Positions 1 to 11,409 of a stretch of DNA of 64,000 bases are shown here, piece by piece. The stretch is taken from contig CM055112.1 of assembly GCA_029204225.1 (NCBI GenBank), forward strand, positions 44,587,634-44,651,633, written 5' to 3'. The position numbers and the translations under genes are program-made. Numbering within the stretch: the stretch's first letter is position 1; every line of letters starts with the position of its first letter. The notes beneath the pieces are model-generated. The model searched no databases. It was not told where the DNA came from and saw only the letters and a list, made by a program, of their open reading frames with translations. This DNA is from Diphasiastrum complanatum (lineage: Eukaryota > Streptophyta > Lycopodiopsida > Lycopodiales > Lycopodiaceae).

Positions 1-798
1 ACTTTTTGCAACATCAATGTTCACTTCAGCACTGGCTGACATCGCACCCTTTTTACGCTCACTCCATGCAGTTGCACTAACAGATTGGACAACGATTGCA
101 GCCACCCACGATCTCCTACAAACAGCACATCCACTATGTACTTTCACATCTGCACACCTGTAATATTATGTATATATACATATTCTGGACACCATTCAGA
201 TGATGATGATCAGATGATCAAGTGAGAGAAGAGGTTCCATTTCTCATTACAGACAAAATAAGCTTTGTAGGGCACGCGGTTTCGTCCGCTATTGTAATGT
301 GCTCTGTCTCATTATCAACTTGTATACATGATATACTTAATCTGATACAGCTCTTTGTTCTGCATTCAAATCTATGTTAATATTGCAATGCTTGTTCTTC
401 ATTTTGTCTGATCTTTCTAGTTGCTCTTTTTGGTAATAGATGATCAACTTTTAGTCTTGTCTTTCGCAAATAATTCGTGACTAATTATCAGTTGAGCACA
501 GTCTAGCTCTTCGCGCATCATTTGCGACAGATAATTTGTCTTGCAATTCGCGACAAATTATTCATCTATCTAGCGCTTCATCCATTAAATGTTTGCCTGC
601 GTAATTTAGAATGACTGTGATTCCTATCACTGAAGTTCTGTTCATTTTGATAGGAGTAGTCATGCTTTCGAAGAGAGTCATTTAGCTCATTCCGTTGCGC
701 ATGAACATTTTATGTTCGAGTTCATTTCTCTGTCGCTTCTTGTTCGAGTTCGTTTCTCGTTCGTGTTCATTATTTATTCTTCCCTTCTCTCCACAACA
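1..798 (+). repeat. 5' LTR (right-hand part) of copia element A
   Basis: The window opens inside an LTR. It ends in CTCCACAACA at 798 and is followed at once by a Met-tRNA primer-binding site, so this is the right part of a 5' LTR. TATATATA at 171-178 is a plausible promoter core. Positions 1-330 match the reverse complement of 2686-3065, so the beginning of the LTR, missing here, can be read in that second copy (it starts TGTTGGATTT). The full LTR would be about 1.1 kb. A protein-like reading in 1-150 recurs on the other strand at 2908-3165, but it is simply LTR sequence. Confidence 0.8.
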
Positions 799-814
799 TG
801 GTATCAGAGCCAGG
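799..814 (+). other. Primer-binding site of element A (initiator Met tRNA)
   Basis: TGGTATCAGAGCCAGG lies directly after the LTR terminus CA. It is complementary to the 3' end of plant initiator methionine tRNA, the usual minus-strand primer of plant Ty1/copia elements. Confidence 0.9.
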
Positions 815-949
815 TTCATAGCTTGATTAGCTTCCACAGTACAAGACTCTACTAGCCAATAGATTAGTTGTTTTCTTGTTCTGTAAATATCAGATTTTCA
901 TACTTAAGCTACTGATAGTTTCTCCTATCACTTAGACTAATTCTTCCAC

Positions 950-2256
950 ATGGATTTCCAAGGGAAAGCCAGTCCTATCATGGATAAGCTTGATGGAGCC
1001 AATTACCATCTGTGGAAATTTAAGATGAAAACTGTACTAATGGCAAAAGAATTGTATGACATTGTTACAGGTGCAGAAGAGAAACCCGAAGCGGATGATG
1101 CGACAATCGCCAGATGGAAGTTTATGGAAAAGCTTTCACGTTGATCATCCTCAACATCACGGATCCCAGATCGGCCATGTATAAGAGGCTCAGACATCGA
1201 AAGAAGTCTGGGACATCTTGAGCACACTATACGAAGTGCGAGATATAGCTTCCAAGCTACATCTCAGAAAGAAATTATACTCCCTCAAGATGACAAATGG
1301 TGATTCTCTACAGAATCACATTAATCAATTAAAGAACCTGCTAAGACAAATGGCTGTTGTCGGATCTGTCATAGACGATCAAGACACAGTGATGCAACTG
1401 CTTACAAGCTTTCCAAATTCTTACGATAGCTGGGTGATGATCAGCACGACTCATCCAGAATTGACTCTTTCAAGAGTCATTACTATGTTGTTGCAGGAAG
1501 ACACGCGAAGGAACGAAGCCTCAAGTTTCTCAGCTGATTCTCATGCCTTGTACATCAACAAGAGCACGACAAAGGCCCAAAGCAATCAAAGCCAGACCAG
1601 AAACCAGCTTAGCACAAGGAACAGTCGAATCCGCAGACAAAGAAGAAGTTGTTCAGCAGATACTACAAACAAAACAACCACGAAATACAAGACTGCCGCA
1701 TACTTCAAGCCATGAACAACCGCAAAGGGCAATCGAATCAAGTGGTGAATGCAGTTGCAAAAGCTCCACAACCTATTCAAGAAACAGATCATGATGCCTT
1801 CATGACCAACCATCAAGGAGCATCTGGCGACAGTTTTTGGTTCCTGGATTTCGGAGCCACTTAGCACATGACTAGCCTCATTGGCTGTTTTGAGTCCTAT
1901 ACACCTTACAGTACTCAAAAATTCATTTACCTTGGCGACAATAGCACACAAGCTATTAAAGGTGAAGGCACTGTAAGATTATATGCTTTGTGAATGATCA
2001 GTCTAAGCTACTCTCTAAAGTCCTGTATGTACCAAAGTTATCTATGAATCTGCTCTTTGTAAGCAAAATCACAGATCTAGGACACAGAGTAGAGTTCGAA
2101 TGTGATCAGTGTAAAGTAGTTGATAGGACATGCAAGATCCTAGCACTCAAAAAGAGACATGGATACTTGTATAAATTAAGTCATTGCTTTTCGGCCTCTA
2201 GTCAAGCTCTCAGTACTTTAGTTCATTCAAATAAAGGTTTACTTTGGCATTATTGA
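950..2256 (+). pseudogene. Copia element A: degenerate gag, protease and integrase start
   Basis: The reading starts at the ATG at 950 with a copia gag N-terminus (MDKLDGANYHLWKFKMK). It then continues in other frames at 1218-1715, 1649-1864 and 1990-2256, so several frameshifts and stops break it. The retroviral zinc knuckle is damaged (only NHEIQDC is readable), and the protease DSG has become DFG followed by a stop. The last part covers the segment before the integrase and ends at GLLWHY, where the H-H-C-C finger would begin. The same family is better preserved on the minus strand at 49856-51889 (element P). It should encode the capsid and enzymes of a Ty1/copia element but cannot do so now. 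Pol is truncated at about 2256. Confidence 0.85.
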
Positions 2257-2417
2257 CTTATGGCACTTGGATTGTTAAAACTTTCTCATAAATATGATGG
2301 TGATCTATGGCACGACCGACGGTTCCAGGCATCTCGATGTATAAATTTAATATAGGTCTAATTAATTCCCTACTCATTGTATGTGACAAGGCCAATTGCA
2401 ATCTTGTGAAGAGCAAG
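2257..2417. other. Unassigned spacer
   Basis: No coding frame or LTR terminus is recognisable. It lies between the truncated pol of element A and a palindrome. Confidence 0.4.
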
Positions 2418-2501
2418 GCTAGCCATGTAATGATGCCCATAGGCATGGATCAGATATCATGATATCCAATCCATGCCTCTGTGCATCATCACATGGCTAG
2501 C
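2418..2501. repeat. 84-bp imperfect palindrome
   Basis: Two 42-bp arms (2418-2459 and 2460-2501) are reverse complements at 37 of 42 positions by eye, with no loop between them. The arms start and end with GCTAGCCATGT/ACATGGCTAGC. The transcript or single strand would form a long hairpin. I see no other copy in the window. Confidence 0.85.
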
Positions 2502-2685
2502 ATCCAAGTTCTCCACACTTTCAAAAGGTATTTATTGAATGTATTCTAAAAATATAACTTCAAAAATTTATAAGTATAACTTGAACAAGTTCTACCTCCT
2601 TAATGCTTTCATCAATACATGCCAACTCATCATTGAATGCTTTAACCCTCAAAACAAAAGCATGAGTACTTATAGCAAAATGTAC
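2502..2685 (-). repeat. Fragment of a D/E-type element: gag piece joined to LTR-like sequence
   Basis: Read on the minus strand, 2685 to about 2580 encodes a gag stretch (FNDELACIDESIK) matching the gag at 30400-31029. It then passes directly into sequence resembling the LTR start of element Q near 53290 (TTTTTGAAGTTATAT, then ATACATTCAATAAA). The join of mid-gag to LTR implies an internal deletion. It abuts the truncated LTR at 2686. Confidence 0.6.
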
Positions 2686-3375
2686 ATGTCAATAATGTTG
2701 TGGAGCACACGACAATAGCGAACGAAACTGCGTGCTCTACAAAGCTAATTCAATCTGTAAAATGAATGAACCTATTATTGACAATTTAAAAGATTCAATG
2801 TGCAAGGCATATACTTCGTCTATCTCTGATAAGCTGCTGATGCTATTATTTTACACACGCACTTGTTCACTGAATACGCAAATGGTATTCAATATATGTA
2901 CACAAATTTATAGGTGACAAAGTGGATGTGTTGTCTGTAGGAGATCGTGGGTGGTTGCTGTCGTTGTCAAATCTATTAGCACAATTGTATGGGATGAGCG
3001 TGAAAAGGCTGCGACGTCAGCCTTTGCTGAAATGAACATTGGTGAAGATGCAAAAAATGCATCACTCTGACGAAATCCCTTAGGATTTGATTTACAGAGT
3101 GCCTTCGCTTTTCCTAAAGCACCCTCGGCATTTTGTAAGGCAATGTCACCTTTTTTGCCTGTCACAAATCACATGTAATAAAAACACAGTGTCGTGTTTT
3201 TCGTCTTTTTTTTGCCTATGAGAATTTACTTGTATTTATGCAAACAGTCGCATTTTATTCGTCTGTCTTATTTTAAATGTAATATGCAGACTGTGCAACA
3301 ACATGAGTAAAAATGTAGCATGAATGGAAGCAGATTAAAATGGAATTTAGGAGAGTAGAGGAGATAAATCCAACA
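2686..3375 (-). repeat. 3' LTR (first part) of copia element N
   Basis: On the minus strand the LTR starts TGTTGGATTT at 3375, right after a purine tract (AAGGTGGGG). It runs for about 690 bp before being cut at 2686. A TATAAAT box lies at 2906-2912. It shares its sequence with the LTR at 1-798 in opposite orientation. The apparent 85-residue frame at 2908-3165 lies wholly inside the LTR and is not taken as a gene. Confidence 0.7.
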
Positions 3376-3654
3376 CCCCACCTTAATCTGGATCCGTGAA
3401 TGCCAAGATCTTCAGACTAAGCAATGCACAAAATTTAATGTGTGCATGAACACTTAATGCTTTTGTGAATATATCTGCAACCATGTCATGCGTTCTATAG
3501 TATGTTAAGCTCACCTCCTTGTTGAGAACCTTGCCCCTGATGTAGTGATATCTGATTTCAATGTGCTTACTCTTAGAGTGAAATCTAGGGTTGGCCGATA
3601 AGGCAATAGCACTCTGATTATCACAGAATTGACATCCAAAACTGTGGACTACTC
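3376..3654 (-). pseudogene. Copia element N: RNase H C-terminal fragment
   Basis: The minus strand reads without a stop through the end of a copia RNase H domain: FCDNQSAIALSANP, then SKSKHIEIRYHYIRGKV, then DMVADIFTKAL. It stops just before the polypurine tract and LTR at 3375. The CDN motif holds one of the RNase H acidic residues. Everything upstream of this domain is missing. It is probably the same family as element A, because the LTRs match. Confidence 0.8.
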
Positions 3655-3844
3655 AATGGTCACAAAGATATCAATCAAGAATTCAACTAAATGAATTCCA
3701 TCCAGAAAATTAATATCTGATATTAAGCAATTATTTCCTAGGGTTACCAAAATCTTAATTGCAAAATACATTTCCCAACCCACACATCCTTACACGGATA
3801 ATCAAAATCTAATCAGTCGAGTAATCTCCCAGGGCAAGCCAGAA

Positions 3845-5700
3845 AACAAGGAGAAAAGATGATCCAAATTCAAGCAAAGGGATCATGGTTGGGTATTCAT
3901 CCAACAAGAAGGCATATAGAATTTATGTTCCCTCTACCTCAATCACAATTGAGAGTAGAGATGTTATATTCCATGAGAACCAGAAATACATCTTTGATGA
4001 GGCCGAGATCAAAGAATCTCAAAAAAGTTCTCCTATTATCTCTCTTGAAGATTATCATGGAGGGATGGGGCCAAGAATTGAGGAGGAGTCACCTCGAATC
4101 TTCTCGCCTAGAAGATCACTAAGAGAAAGATTCAAGCCTAAGAGGCTCTCATATGGTGAAAATGCAAACAAATGGAGCTTGATTCCACTAGTTATGCATA
4201 TTTTATCTCACATGAAGAGCCAAAGGACGTCCAAGAGGCACTCAACTCAAAAGAATGGTTTTTAGCCATGAAGCAGGAATATGATGCATTGATCACCAAC
4301 AAGACATGGGAGCTTGTGGATCTTCCATCCAACAAGTAAACTATTGGTTTGCAAATGGGTCTTTCGAGTCAAATATAATCAAGATAATCAACAAATATAA
4401 GGCAAGACTTTGTGCAAAGGGCTTTGCCCAAATTTATGGACTTGATTATGAAGAGACCTTTGCACCTGTTGCAAAGATGGTATCAATATGAGTTACCATA
4501 TCCATTGCTTGTTTTTTCAAACGAAAGCTGTTCCAATTAGATGCCTCAAATGCTTTTATAAATGGATATCTAGAAGGAGAAATCTATATGGAACAAACTA
4601 AAGGATTCATCAAAGATGAGTCCAGATTTTGCTTGCTTTTCAAAAGTCTTTATGGACTAAAGCAAGCACCAAGATCGTGGTATTCTCGACTTAACAATTT
4701 TCTTATCTCACTAGGATTCTTTCTTAGTGACTATGATCCTTCCATGTATATCAAGTTTTATGCTAGTGATATTGTCATTCTTCTAATTTATGTTGATGAT
4801 ATTATCCTAAGTGGAAGTTGTATCAATTTATTTGAAGAAACTAAAGTTGCACTTGGAGGAGAATTCAAGATGCAAGATCTTGGAGAAATTCATTACATTT
4901 TAGGCCTAGAGATTGACTTTCATAATGATAAAGCTTTTATTTGTCAATCTTAGAAGAAATTTAATATGCTAGATTGTAAGAGTATTGATACTCCAATGGA
5001 GCAAGTTGTAAAAGATCCTAATAAAGGTGATGAAAGATCCTTCGTGGAAATCACTCTTTTTAGGAGTCTTATAGGCTCCTTAATTTGACTTACCATAACT
5101 AGGCCTAATTTAAGTTTTAGTGTTCATAAAATAAGCCAAGCTATGCAAAATTCTACAATTCGTCATTGGAAAATGGCAAAAAGAGTACTTAGGTACATAT
5201 CTTCAACCTATGATTATGGATTGTTGTACAAAAGTGAAGACGTTTCTATGATTGGATATTTTGACTCAGATTTTGCTAGTGATAAAGTGGATCGGAAATC
5301 TACAAGTGCATATGTAATATGCCTTGGAGGGAATTTAATATCTTGGCTTTCTAAAAAGCCAGATACCATATCTCTCTCATCTTGTGAAGCTGAATATAAA
5401 GCGCTTACTACTACAACAAAAGAAGTGCTTTGGATCAAGAGGTTGCTTTTGGAGCTAAAGACTATCAAGAAAGATGGAATACCATTGATCATGTGTGACA
5501 ATATTTCAACACAAGCCCTTGCCAACAACCCATAATTTCATGCAAGGAGCAAACACATCAAAGTTGCACATCACTTTGTGAGAGAAAAGCTCATTGGAGG
5601 AGAAATCTATTTGGAGCACATCGACACATCATCATGTATTGCAGTTTTGCTCACCAAAACTTTTGAGCAAAAATTCCTTCATCAAGCATAGAGCCAATTT
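3845..5700 (+). pseudogene. Copia B1: pol 3' half (integrase end, RT, RNase H), broken
   Basis: The order is the integrase C-terminal region (GIMVGYSSNKKAYRIY type; 3859-4265), then RT fingers ([20 protein letters not shown]), RT palm (FQLDASNAFINGYLEGE; LIYVDDIILSG), then RNase H (YFDSDFASDKVDRKST, SSCEAEYKALT, MCDNISTQALANNP) and the tail (FHARSKHIKVAHHFVREK). In-frame stops and shifts occur near 4266, 4338, 4489, 4950, 5085 and 5533, so no full enzyme can be made. Integrase N-terminal parts, protease and gag are absent. A very similar copy lies on the minus strand at 43508-46040; about 70 residues of RNase H are identical between the two, so the copies are recent duplicates. Confidence 0.9.
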
Positions 5701-5744
5701 TGCCATTAATTCCAAGATCCTCAACATAGATTAATTTTTAGGAG

Positions 5745-7246
5745 TGTTGAAAAATGAAAAATCATCTATCTTGACTTTTGGTTTTGATAAGTTTTTTCTA
5801 CTTGTATGTAATGTTTCATATTGGAAATGCCAAATTTGGCCTAGAAGAAACTCGAGGCTACATAGGCTATATGAAGTCTAATTGGTCAAAACAACATGCA
5901 TATAGATTATGAATGCCAGGTTAATGCTTTTGTAGAAAACTTGAGTATATCAAATGCAAAGAATTGTAAGTGTTCCTAAGTGGCATGCAAAGCTATTGCA
6001 CAAAGTGTAAAGGACACATGCATAGCGCTATTGGACAATTATAGTTTTAGAAATTGCCACTGGTAAAAGTAGATAGATAGGTATGCATGTAAAGTGACAA
6101 ATGTCACTAGTTTGTGAGTTTTTACTTTTAGATGTGGAAGAAAGTAGATAGATGCTAGCTCACCATGAGCTATTCCATCCACCATAAATGTATGTCAGTT
6201 CTCTCACAATCTTGATGATGAACCATGCATTTGAAGCCATCTCTTGTCAATTTGGATCTGTTGCCTTGTATGCTTGAATTTTGCCACTCTCTCTTTAACT
6301 CGAGGAGGAGGCTATGCTTATGCATTAATTTCTTTGTACTTTTCTTCATTGATTATGAAAGTAAACCATTCTTTGATTACTAGTATGCTAGATTGTGTTT
6401 TAGTCACTAAATCTTGAACTAGATATTTGATATTCAATCTAGAACAGTTTATGTGCTAAACACATGATAACACAACGCTTAATAAGATCATCACACAAAA
6501 GAAATGGTTTTACCACACATGAGAAACTTGCTGGATTTCAACAACATGCCTCCATGATAGCATAATCACTTTCAACACGAAGATAAAGTATACTTCACAA
6601 TGATGTTACATGTTATCAGATGTAATGAACCGTAAGTGAGGCCTTGCGGTTCTTCCTGGTAGGTTTTCATTCACTTCACAATGAGCCGTAAGTGAGGCCT
6701 TGCGGTTCTTCCATGGCGGTTTTTCCTTTGCTTTGTTGGTCTTCGCTTCTGCCTTATGCATTGACCTTTCAATTTTTCTTGAAGGTGCGGTTGTTTACTC
6801 GGCTTCATAATGGACCATTTGCAAGACTCTACGGGTGGCGTATGGTGCCTTTGCCAAAGCCGCATGCATTGTGGTTGCAGTTGTTTGCGGTTTCTGCCTG
6901 TGGGCAGTTCCCATGTGTTTTTTATAGGTAAGGCCTATTGGTCTTTTTACATGTATTTCTACAAGTAAGGTTTATCATAAGCTAGCAATGCTTTTGGTGG
7001 TAGAAACTTGATGTTTCTTCAAACTTCTTTGGTGGAATACATGTAGTTTTTACAATCTCTACTTGAAGAGCAAAAACACTAACATTACTCCTATCATTGA
7101 AGTAGGATAATCTTTGGTCTTTACATTGGAATGATCATGCTCAAAGACATGTGGACCCAAAAGATTTCCAATACAAATGATATTTCATCTTTGATGACAC
7201 TATTCAAACTATTACAAAAACAATCCAATGAAATTGCTTTATCACA
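5745..7246 (+). repeat. 3' LTR of copia B1
   Basis: It starts TGTTGAAAAATG immediately after the purine tract TTAGGAG and ends in ATCACA where gag sequence of another element begins. It is matched in reverse complement by 42099-43507. B1 is longer partly because it holds a 56-bp tandem duplication: CCGTAAGTGAGGCC occurs at 6630 and again at 6686. No coding signal inside. Confidence 0.75.
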
Positions 7247-8002
7247 GCTTGAGTGATCTCCTCCTTTGCAAGTTCACATTCTCAAAAGCAATATCAGGCT
7301 TCCAATTTAAACAATCTTCCATCTTTAAATCCTTTGCAATGCAAAACATAAATCTTCAAAATGGAACAAAATTTTATGCTTAAAGTGGACATACAATCCA
7401 CTTTCCAAAAGTTTACCAACACTTAGCATATTCTTGGTGATTTATGGTACAAAAAAGAACATTTTCTAAATCCATACTTATTGAGGATTCTAATACAAAG
7501 AGATGTGGTACCAACACCATCTATCCTACACTCTTCAATCCTCCTTGCAGTAAAGACAAACATTTTTAGCATCATTGCATGAGGTGTAGGTTTGAGAAAA
7601 AGTCCTTTTCACAAGAGATGTGAGAGCTAGCCCACTATCAAATCCACCAAGTTTCTCTTGAATTGCCAATGCTTGTTGGTGAGGATTGTAGACTGCCATC
7701 AAAGAGTAGATTTCCTTCATCCTCCTCCTCTTCATGTCCATGGTTTCCTTGTTTGTCATCCTCCTCTTGTGATCTTTTCCTCTTGTAGCATTCGGATGCA
7801 AAATTCCCCTTCTTTTCACAAAAGAAGCATTTTAGATTTGACTTGTACTTTGCCCTTGAACTTGATTCTTGATCGCCCTCTCGTTTGCTTGATCCTTTCT
7901 TGGATCCATTGGTCTTCTTCTTCGCCTTGAATGGATAAATTTACTCTCCCATCTCCTTCTTGGCAATGATGGAACTCATCCTTGTTTTTGCATGGAGCAT
8001 CC
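7247..8002 (-). pseudogene. Copia K fragment: gag end, zinc knuckle, protease, pre-integrase
   Basis: Read on the minus strand this contains the gag zinc knuckle (KCFFCEKKGNFASECYKR type), the protease region and the segment before the integrase, with frameshifts. It equals the right-hand part of the K gag copy at 40837-42098 and is interrupted at the same point by a B-family LTR. Its left half in gag order is found at 26403-26968. The two halves are separated exactly where element D/E inserted: the last five bases before the LTR at 8003 are CATCC, the D/E target duplication. Confidence 0.8.
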
Positions 8003-8652
8003 TGTGAGAAGATTCAACTAGGTTTCATCACATTTTGCAATATCTCCATATTTGGCAATATTGAGGCCAAAACTTGTTTTAGACTTAGAGGTCGATTTTT
8101 CAAAGTTCATTAGTCTAAATTTCATTTGAATAAACACTTTTTTGAAAGTGTGGGAAAGATAGAATACGATGTTTGAGTAATTCAATTTGAATAAGTTGGG
8201 TACATGAATCTAGACCCAAATTGGTAGGGTTAGCATTTTGGTGGAAAGCAAGTGGCCAAATAGGTTTTTGGTCCTACTATAAAAGGATGTAACTCGTGGA
8301 GAGAGTCATCTTATCTCTCTCTATCTCATTTCATGCTTATCCATGGTTCTCTTGGGTTCTACTATCCATTGGTGCACTATCTTGGTGATTGCTTTGCAAT
8401 TCTATGTGTAGAATGATCTTATGTGCTATTTTTGGATCCACACGTGTGAAATACAGTAGCTTGCTGGTTTTGTATGAACAACAACAGTACATAATCATTT
8501 CATTCAAGTTTTATCAAGTTCTATAGTGTTTGCATCTCAAATTGAGTGTAGATGCTGATTTCTCTACATTGGTGAAATTGATTAGTGTATTTCTCTTTCT
8601 AACCAAAGATCATTCAAGTAGATTGGATCTTAAGGATCTGAAATCTTTCACA
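8003..8652 (+). repeat. 5' LTR of element D/E
   Basis: TGTGAGAAGATT...TCTTTCACA, 650 bp, the same length as the LTR at 26969-27618 and roughly 95% alike by eye. A TATAAAAG box lies near 8278. A perfect CACACGTGTG palindrome lies downstream of it at 8439-8448. Confidence 0.85.
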
Positions 8653-8666
8653 TGGTATCAGAGCTT
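8653..8666 (+). other. Primer-binding site of D/E
   Basis: TGGTATCAGAGCTT directly follows the LTR end. It is complementary to the 3' end of initiator Met tRNA. Confidence 0.85.
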
Positions 8667-9259
8667 TGTTTCAGGTTATGAAGGAGGGAAATCAGATCTA
8701 TCAATGATTTGGTGAAGATATCAAGTCTAGAGCATGCTAGAGAGGGATTCTACACCAAAATCGGATTTTTTGCTTGTTAGATGGATCTTTTGTAGATCAA
8801 ACACTAAATAGGTCAATATACTTGTTCAATTCCGTTTTTGAATTCACGTGCTGGATTTTGGCCGATTTTTGGATCATTGGTTCAGCCTAAGGTGGTGGCT
8901 TTATAGATTGCATATCAAATTTTCAGCATTTGCATGTAGATTTGGAATAGTCAAGTTTTTGTGATTTGTCAAAACCCTAATTTTGATTGGATCTCTAGAT
9001 AGTGAGAGTTCCTGGACTTCAATTGAGTGTATTTCAATCTTAGGAAGTGGCAAAAGTCATTAGATTGAGGATAGATCATAGGTTGATCAAGATTCCATGA
9101 TTCTATGTGTTGATTTGCTTGGATAAGTGCTAGAAGAGAATTTGTGAGATAGTTTCAAACTTTGGTGATTTCTTTTGAAAGCATTTGTTGTTGTTCAAAG
9201 AGGCGCTTGTGCATTGAAACAGTTGAAAGAGAAGATCAGGTCATTGCTACATGACTCAC

Positions 9260-9479
9260 TCAATTGGAGTCATTTGGAAGCCAATGATAGGCTTACCTCA
9301 AGTAACTATTCAATATGGAAGTGAGGATGGAGTCACTTCTTGAGATGAATGATGTTTTGGATATTGTTGTAGGTTTGGAGGAGAGACCTAGCAACACACA
9401 AGATCAATTGAGGTATGACAAGAAGGCCAAGAAGGCTCTACACATGATAAAGATGAATGTTACCAATGAACTTCTTTTT
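9260..9479 (+). pseudogene. D/E gag, N-terminal fragment
   Basis: The sequence encodes a copia gag start (NDRLTSSNYSIW, then MESLLEMNDVLDIVVG and HMIKMNVTNELLF). One nucleotide is missing after the IWK codon compared with the K gag (TGGAAGTGAGG against TGGAAAGTGAGG), so the frame shifts. A leader of about 600 bp without clear coding lies between the primer site and gag. The fragment ends at 9479. Its continuation is at 31029-30400 on the minus strand. Confidence 0.75.
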
Positions 9480-9834
9480 CGAGGTCTATTTTGAGACCTC
9501 CACTAAATACTAAAATCAACTCAAATATGTTGCATTCTAAAATCACACAATTATCAAAGATTGCAGGTTGTTATATTCCCATGTCGTGTTAAAGAATAGT
9601 GCACTGAATGAAACTATTTTTTGTCTACTAAATTATACTCATCTGGTTAAAGGATTTTATAAGTATCGAAGATGGTCGAGGAGAGAGCGACAAACATTCA
9701 ATTCGCTTATCTATGCACCAAAGTGTGCACCACATCTCAAATGGATGTACAAAATTCCTCCAGATTATCTTGGGAGATGGATCGAGGCACTAAGTAAGTG
9801 GAACATGTCGACTATGGCTGTATGCCAATGACAA
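9480..9834. other. Breakpoint-adjacent unassigned sequence
   Basis: It begins with a short palindrome, GAGGTCTATTTTGAGACCTC, at the point where D/E gag stops. A plus-strand frame of 87 codons (9568-9831) is open but resembles no family I recognise. No LTR terminus is visible. Confidence 0.4.
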
Positions 9835-10960
9835 AGATAGGAAGCTTGATGACGTGCTATACATCCCAACACTCCAAAAGGATCTATTATTTGTCACAAA
9901 GTTGGCTACCTTTGCAAATGACTTATGTGAAGTAACTAAAGCGGAAATTACTCACATCATCACACAAGGACCATTTGAAGATACGAGTTCCAACTGAGCA
10001 AACACACCAGATTCACGAGTCCACTGACATCTTATTGCACAAAAGGCTATGTCATACGAATACGATGGCTCTATACAAGACAAATCAAAACGAAGTATTT
10101 ATTGGCATGATCATAAAAGATGCAAATAGTCTGAAGTCATGTGAAGCATGTAAAAAAGGCAAGATGTCAAGAACGCCCTTCACAAGAGACTCATTCAAGA
10201 CAACAGAGCTCTTGGAGATGATACATTCTGACATATGTGGACCTTTTGACCTATTCTCACTTGGAGGTTCAAAATACTACTTTACACTCATTGACAACTT
10301 TAGCAAGCTTGTTGCCGTATACTTCATTCAAAACAAACTTGACAAGTCTACAGAGTTTGTAAACTGGGTTGAGAAATGGACCGAGAAGAAGGTGAAGCAG
10401 ATAAGAACTGACAGAGGTGGAGAGTTTTGTAGTGAGCGCGGAATCTTACACATGAAGACCAAAGCTTACACACCGCAACACAATAGTGTGACACAATAGT
10501 GTGGCCGAAAGAAGGAACCACACACTCATGGAAGCCGCAAGATCCATGATGGCTTACTCCCAAGCATAAAAAATATTATGGGCTGAAGCAGTTGCCATAG
10601 CCAACTATTTGCAAAACTGAATAGGCATATCTGGTATTCCAAATACCACCCCACACGAAACATGGTGGAAGAACAAGCCGAGTCTAGCTCATATTCTCAT
10701 ATTCGGATGTGTAGCACATGTACACATACCATATAAGAAGTGGAAGAAGCTGGATGATAAAGTCTAACAAGGATTCCTTGTTGGCTATGATGTACACTCA
10801 TCATACTATAGGCTGTACATGCCAGAGACCAATCAAATCAAGATTGTTAGAGATCGATAGAGGGAGTAGATGATGAACACTTGGATCAAGATGTTCACTT
10901 ACCACTTGAGTCGAGTGACGACTCAGACGATGAACAGGCTGTCGAATTGCCTACAGCTAG
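9835..10960 (+). pseudogene. Copia L: protease end and integrase, degenerate
   Basis: The reading starts at the end of the protease region (KLDDVLYIPTLQKDLLF) and passes into an integrase. The finger is LLHKRLCHTN...CEACKKGK. The catalytic core has HSDICGP and RTDRGGEF, and the QHNSV stretch is followed by a stop at 10497 before the glutamate region (ERRNHTLMEAARSMM type, in another frame). The 175-codon open part is 9975-10499. Further on, FGCVAHVHIPYKKWKKLDD and GFLVGYDVHSSYYRLY mark the integrase C-terminal region. Gag and RT are absent. The last part recurs at 55715-55880. Confidence 0.85.
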
Positions 10961-11178
10961 AACACCGAGAACCCACAATGCAGACACTCTCCTCCACAGC
11001 TCTGCCCTCAGCTTGTCTTCGTCCATCAATAGACGAACGAGATGAGTAGTAGGATGAGACGAGATGAGAAAAACACACAAATATGGCCACAACGTGAGGG
11101 TCGAGGAGAAGGCGCATTGCGTCGGTGGCATCATATACACATAAATACGGTTTAATTGTATACCGTCCAGCCCTTCTA

Positions 11179-11313
11179 ATAACGTCAGGTAACGGGCCAG
11201 CATGGCCCGTTATGTATTAGATAACGGACCTGAAGGGCCCGTTACAACAAATTGCAAGGGCAAGCCCTTCAATTTGTCATGACGGGCCCTTGAGGCCCGT
11301 TAACTGACGTTAT
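11179..11313. repeat. Nested GC-rich palindrome
   Basis: The outer arms ATAACGTCAGGTAACGGGCC and GGCCCGTTAACTGACGTTAT pair with one mismatch. Inner arms AAGGGCCCGTTAC.../...GACGGGCCCTT also pair. A small perfect hairpin, TAACGGGCCA-GCA-TGGCCCGTTA, sits at 11190-11212. The corresponding structure in copy 2 is at 56203-56350. Confidence 0.8.
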
Positions 11314-11409
11314 GGTCAGTTGCTGCCTCCGTCTCTCGCCATGAACCATGCTCGCCTTCAGTCACGATGATTCTCAACTACCAAAAACCAAATTCAAAAG
11401 ACAATCGAA

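Larger units (their letters stand above)
8003..9479 (+). mobile_element. Element D/E, 5' half (LTR, primer site, leader, gag N-terminus)
   Basis: This is the left part of a copia-like element that stops abruptly after 9479, in the gag codon run ...NELLF. The next residues expected (EVGKCTSS) occur at 31029 on the minus strand, where the rest of an element with the same LTR begins. The target duplication CATCC lies at 7998-8002, and its partner is GGATG at 26964-26968, next to the far LTR. Together the halves form a 5538-bp element with two 650-bp LTRs. Confidence 0.75.

Noticed and set aside
2908-3165. 85-codon frame with a similar reading near 1-150 on the other strand, suggesting a conserved protein
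   Set aside because: Both lie inside LTRs of the same copia family placed in opposite orientation; the similarity is LTR homology.
11179-11313. Intrinsic-type terminator
   Set aside because: The stem is long and nested with no T run after it, and the context is a plant repeat.
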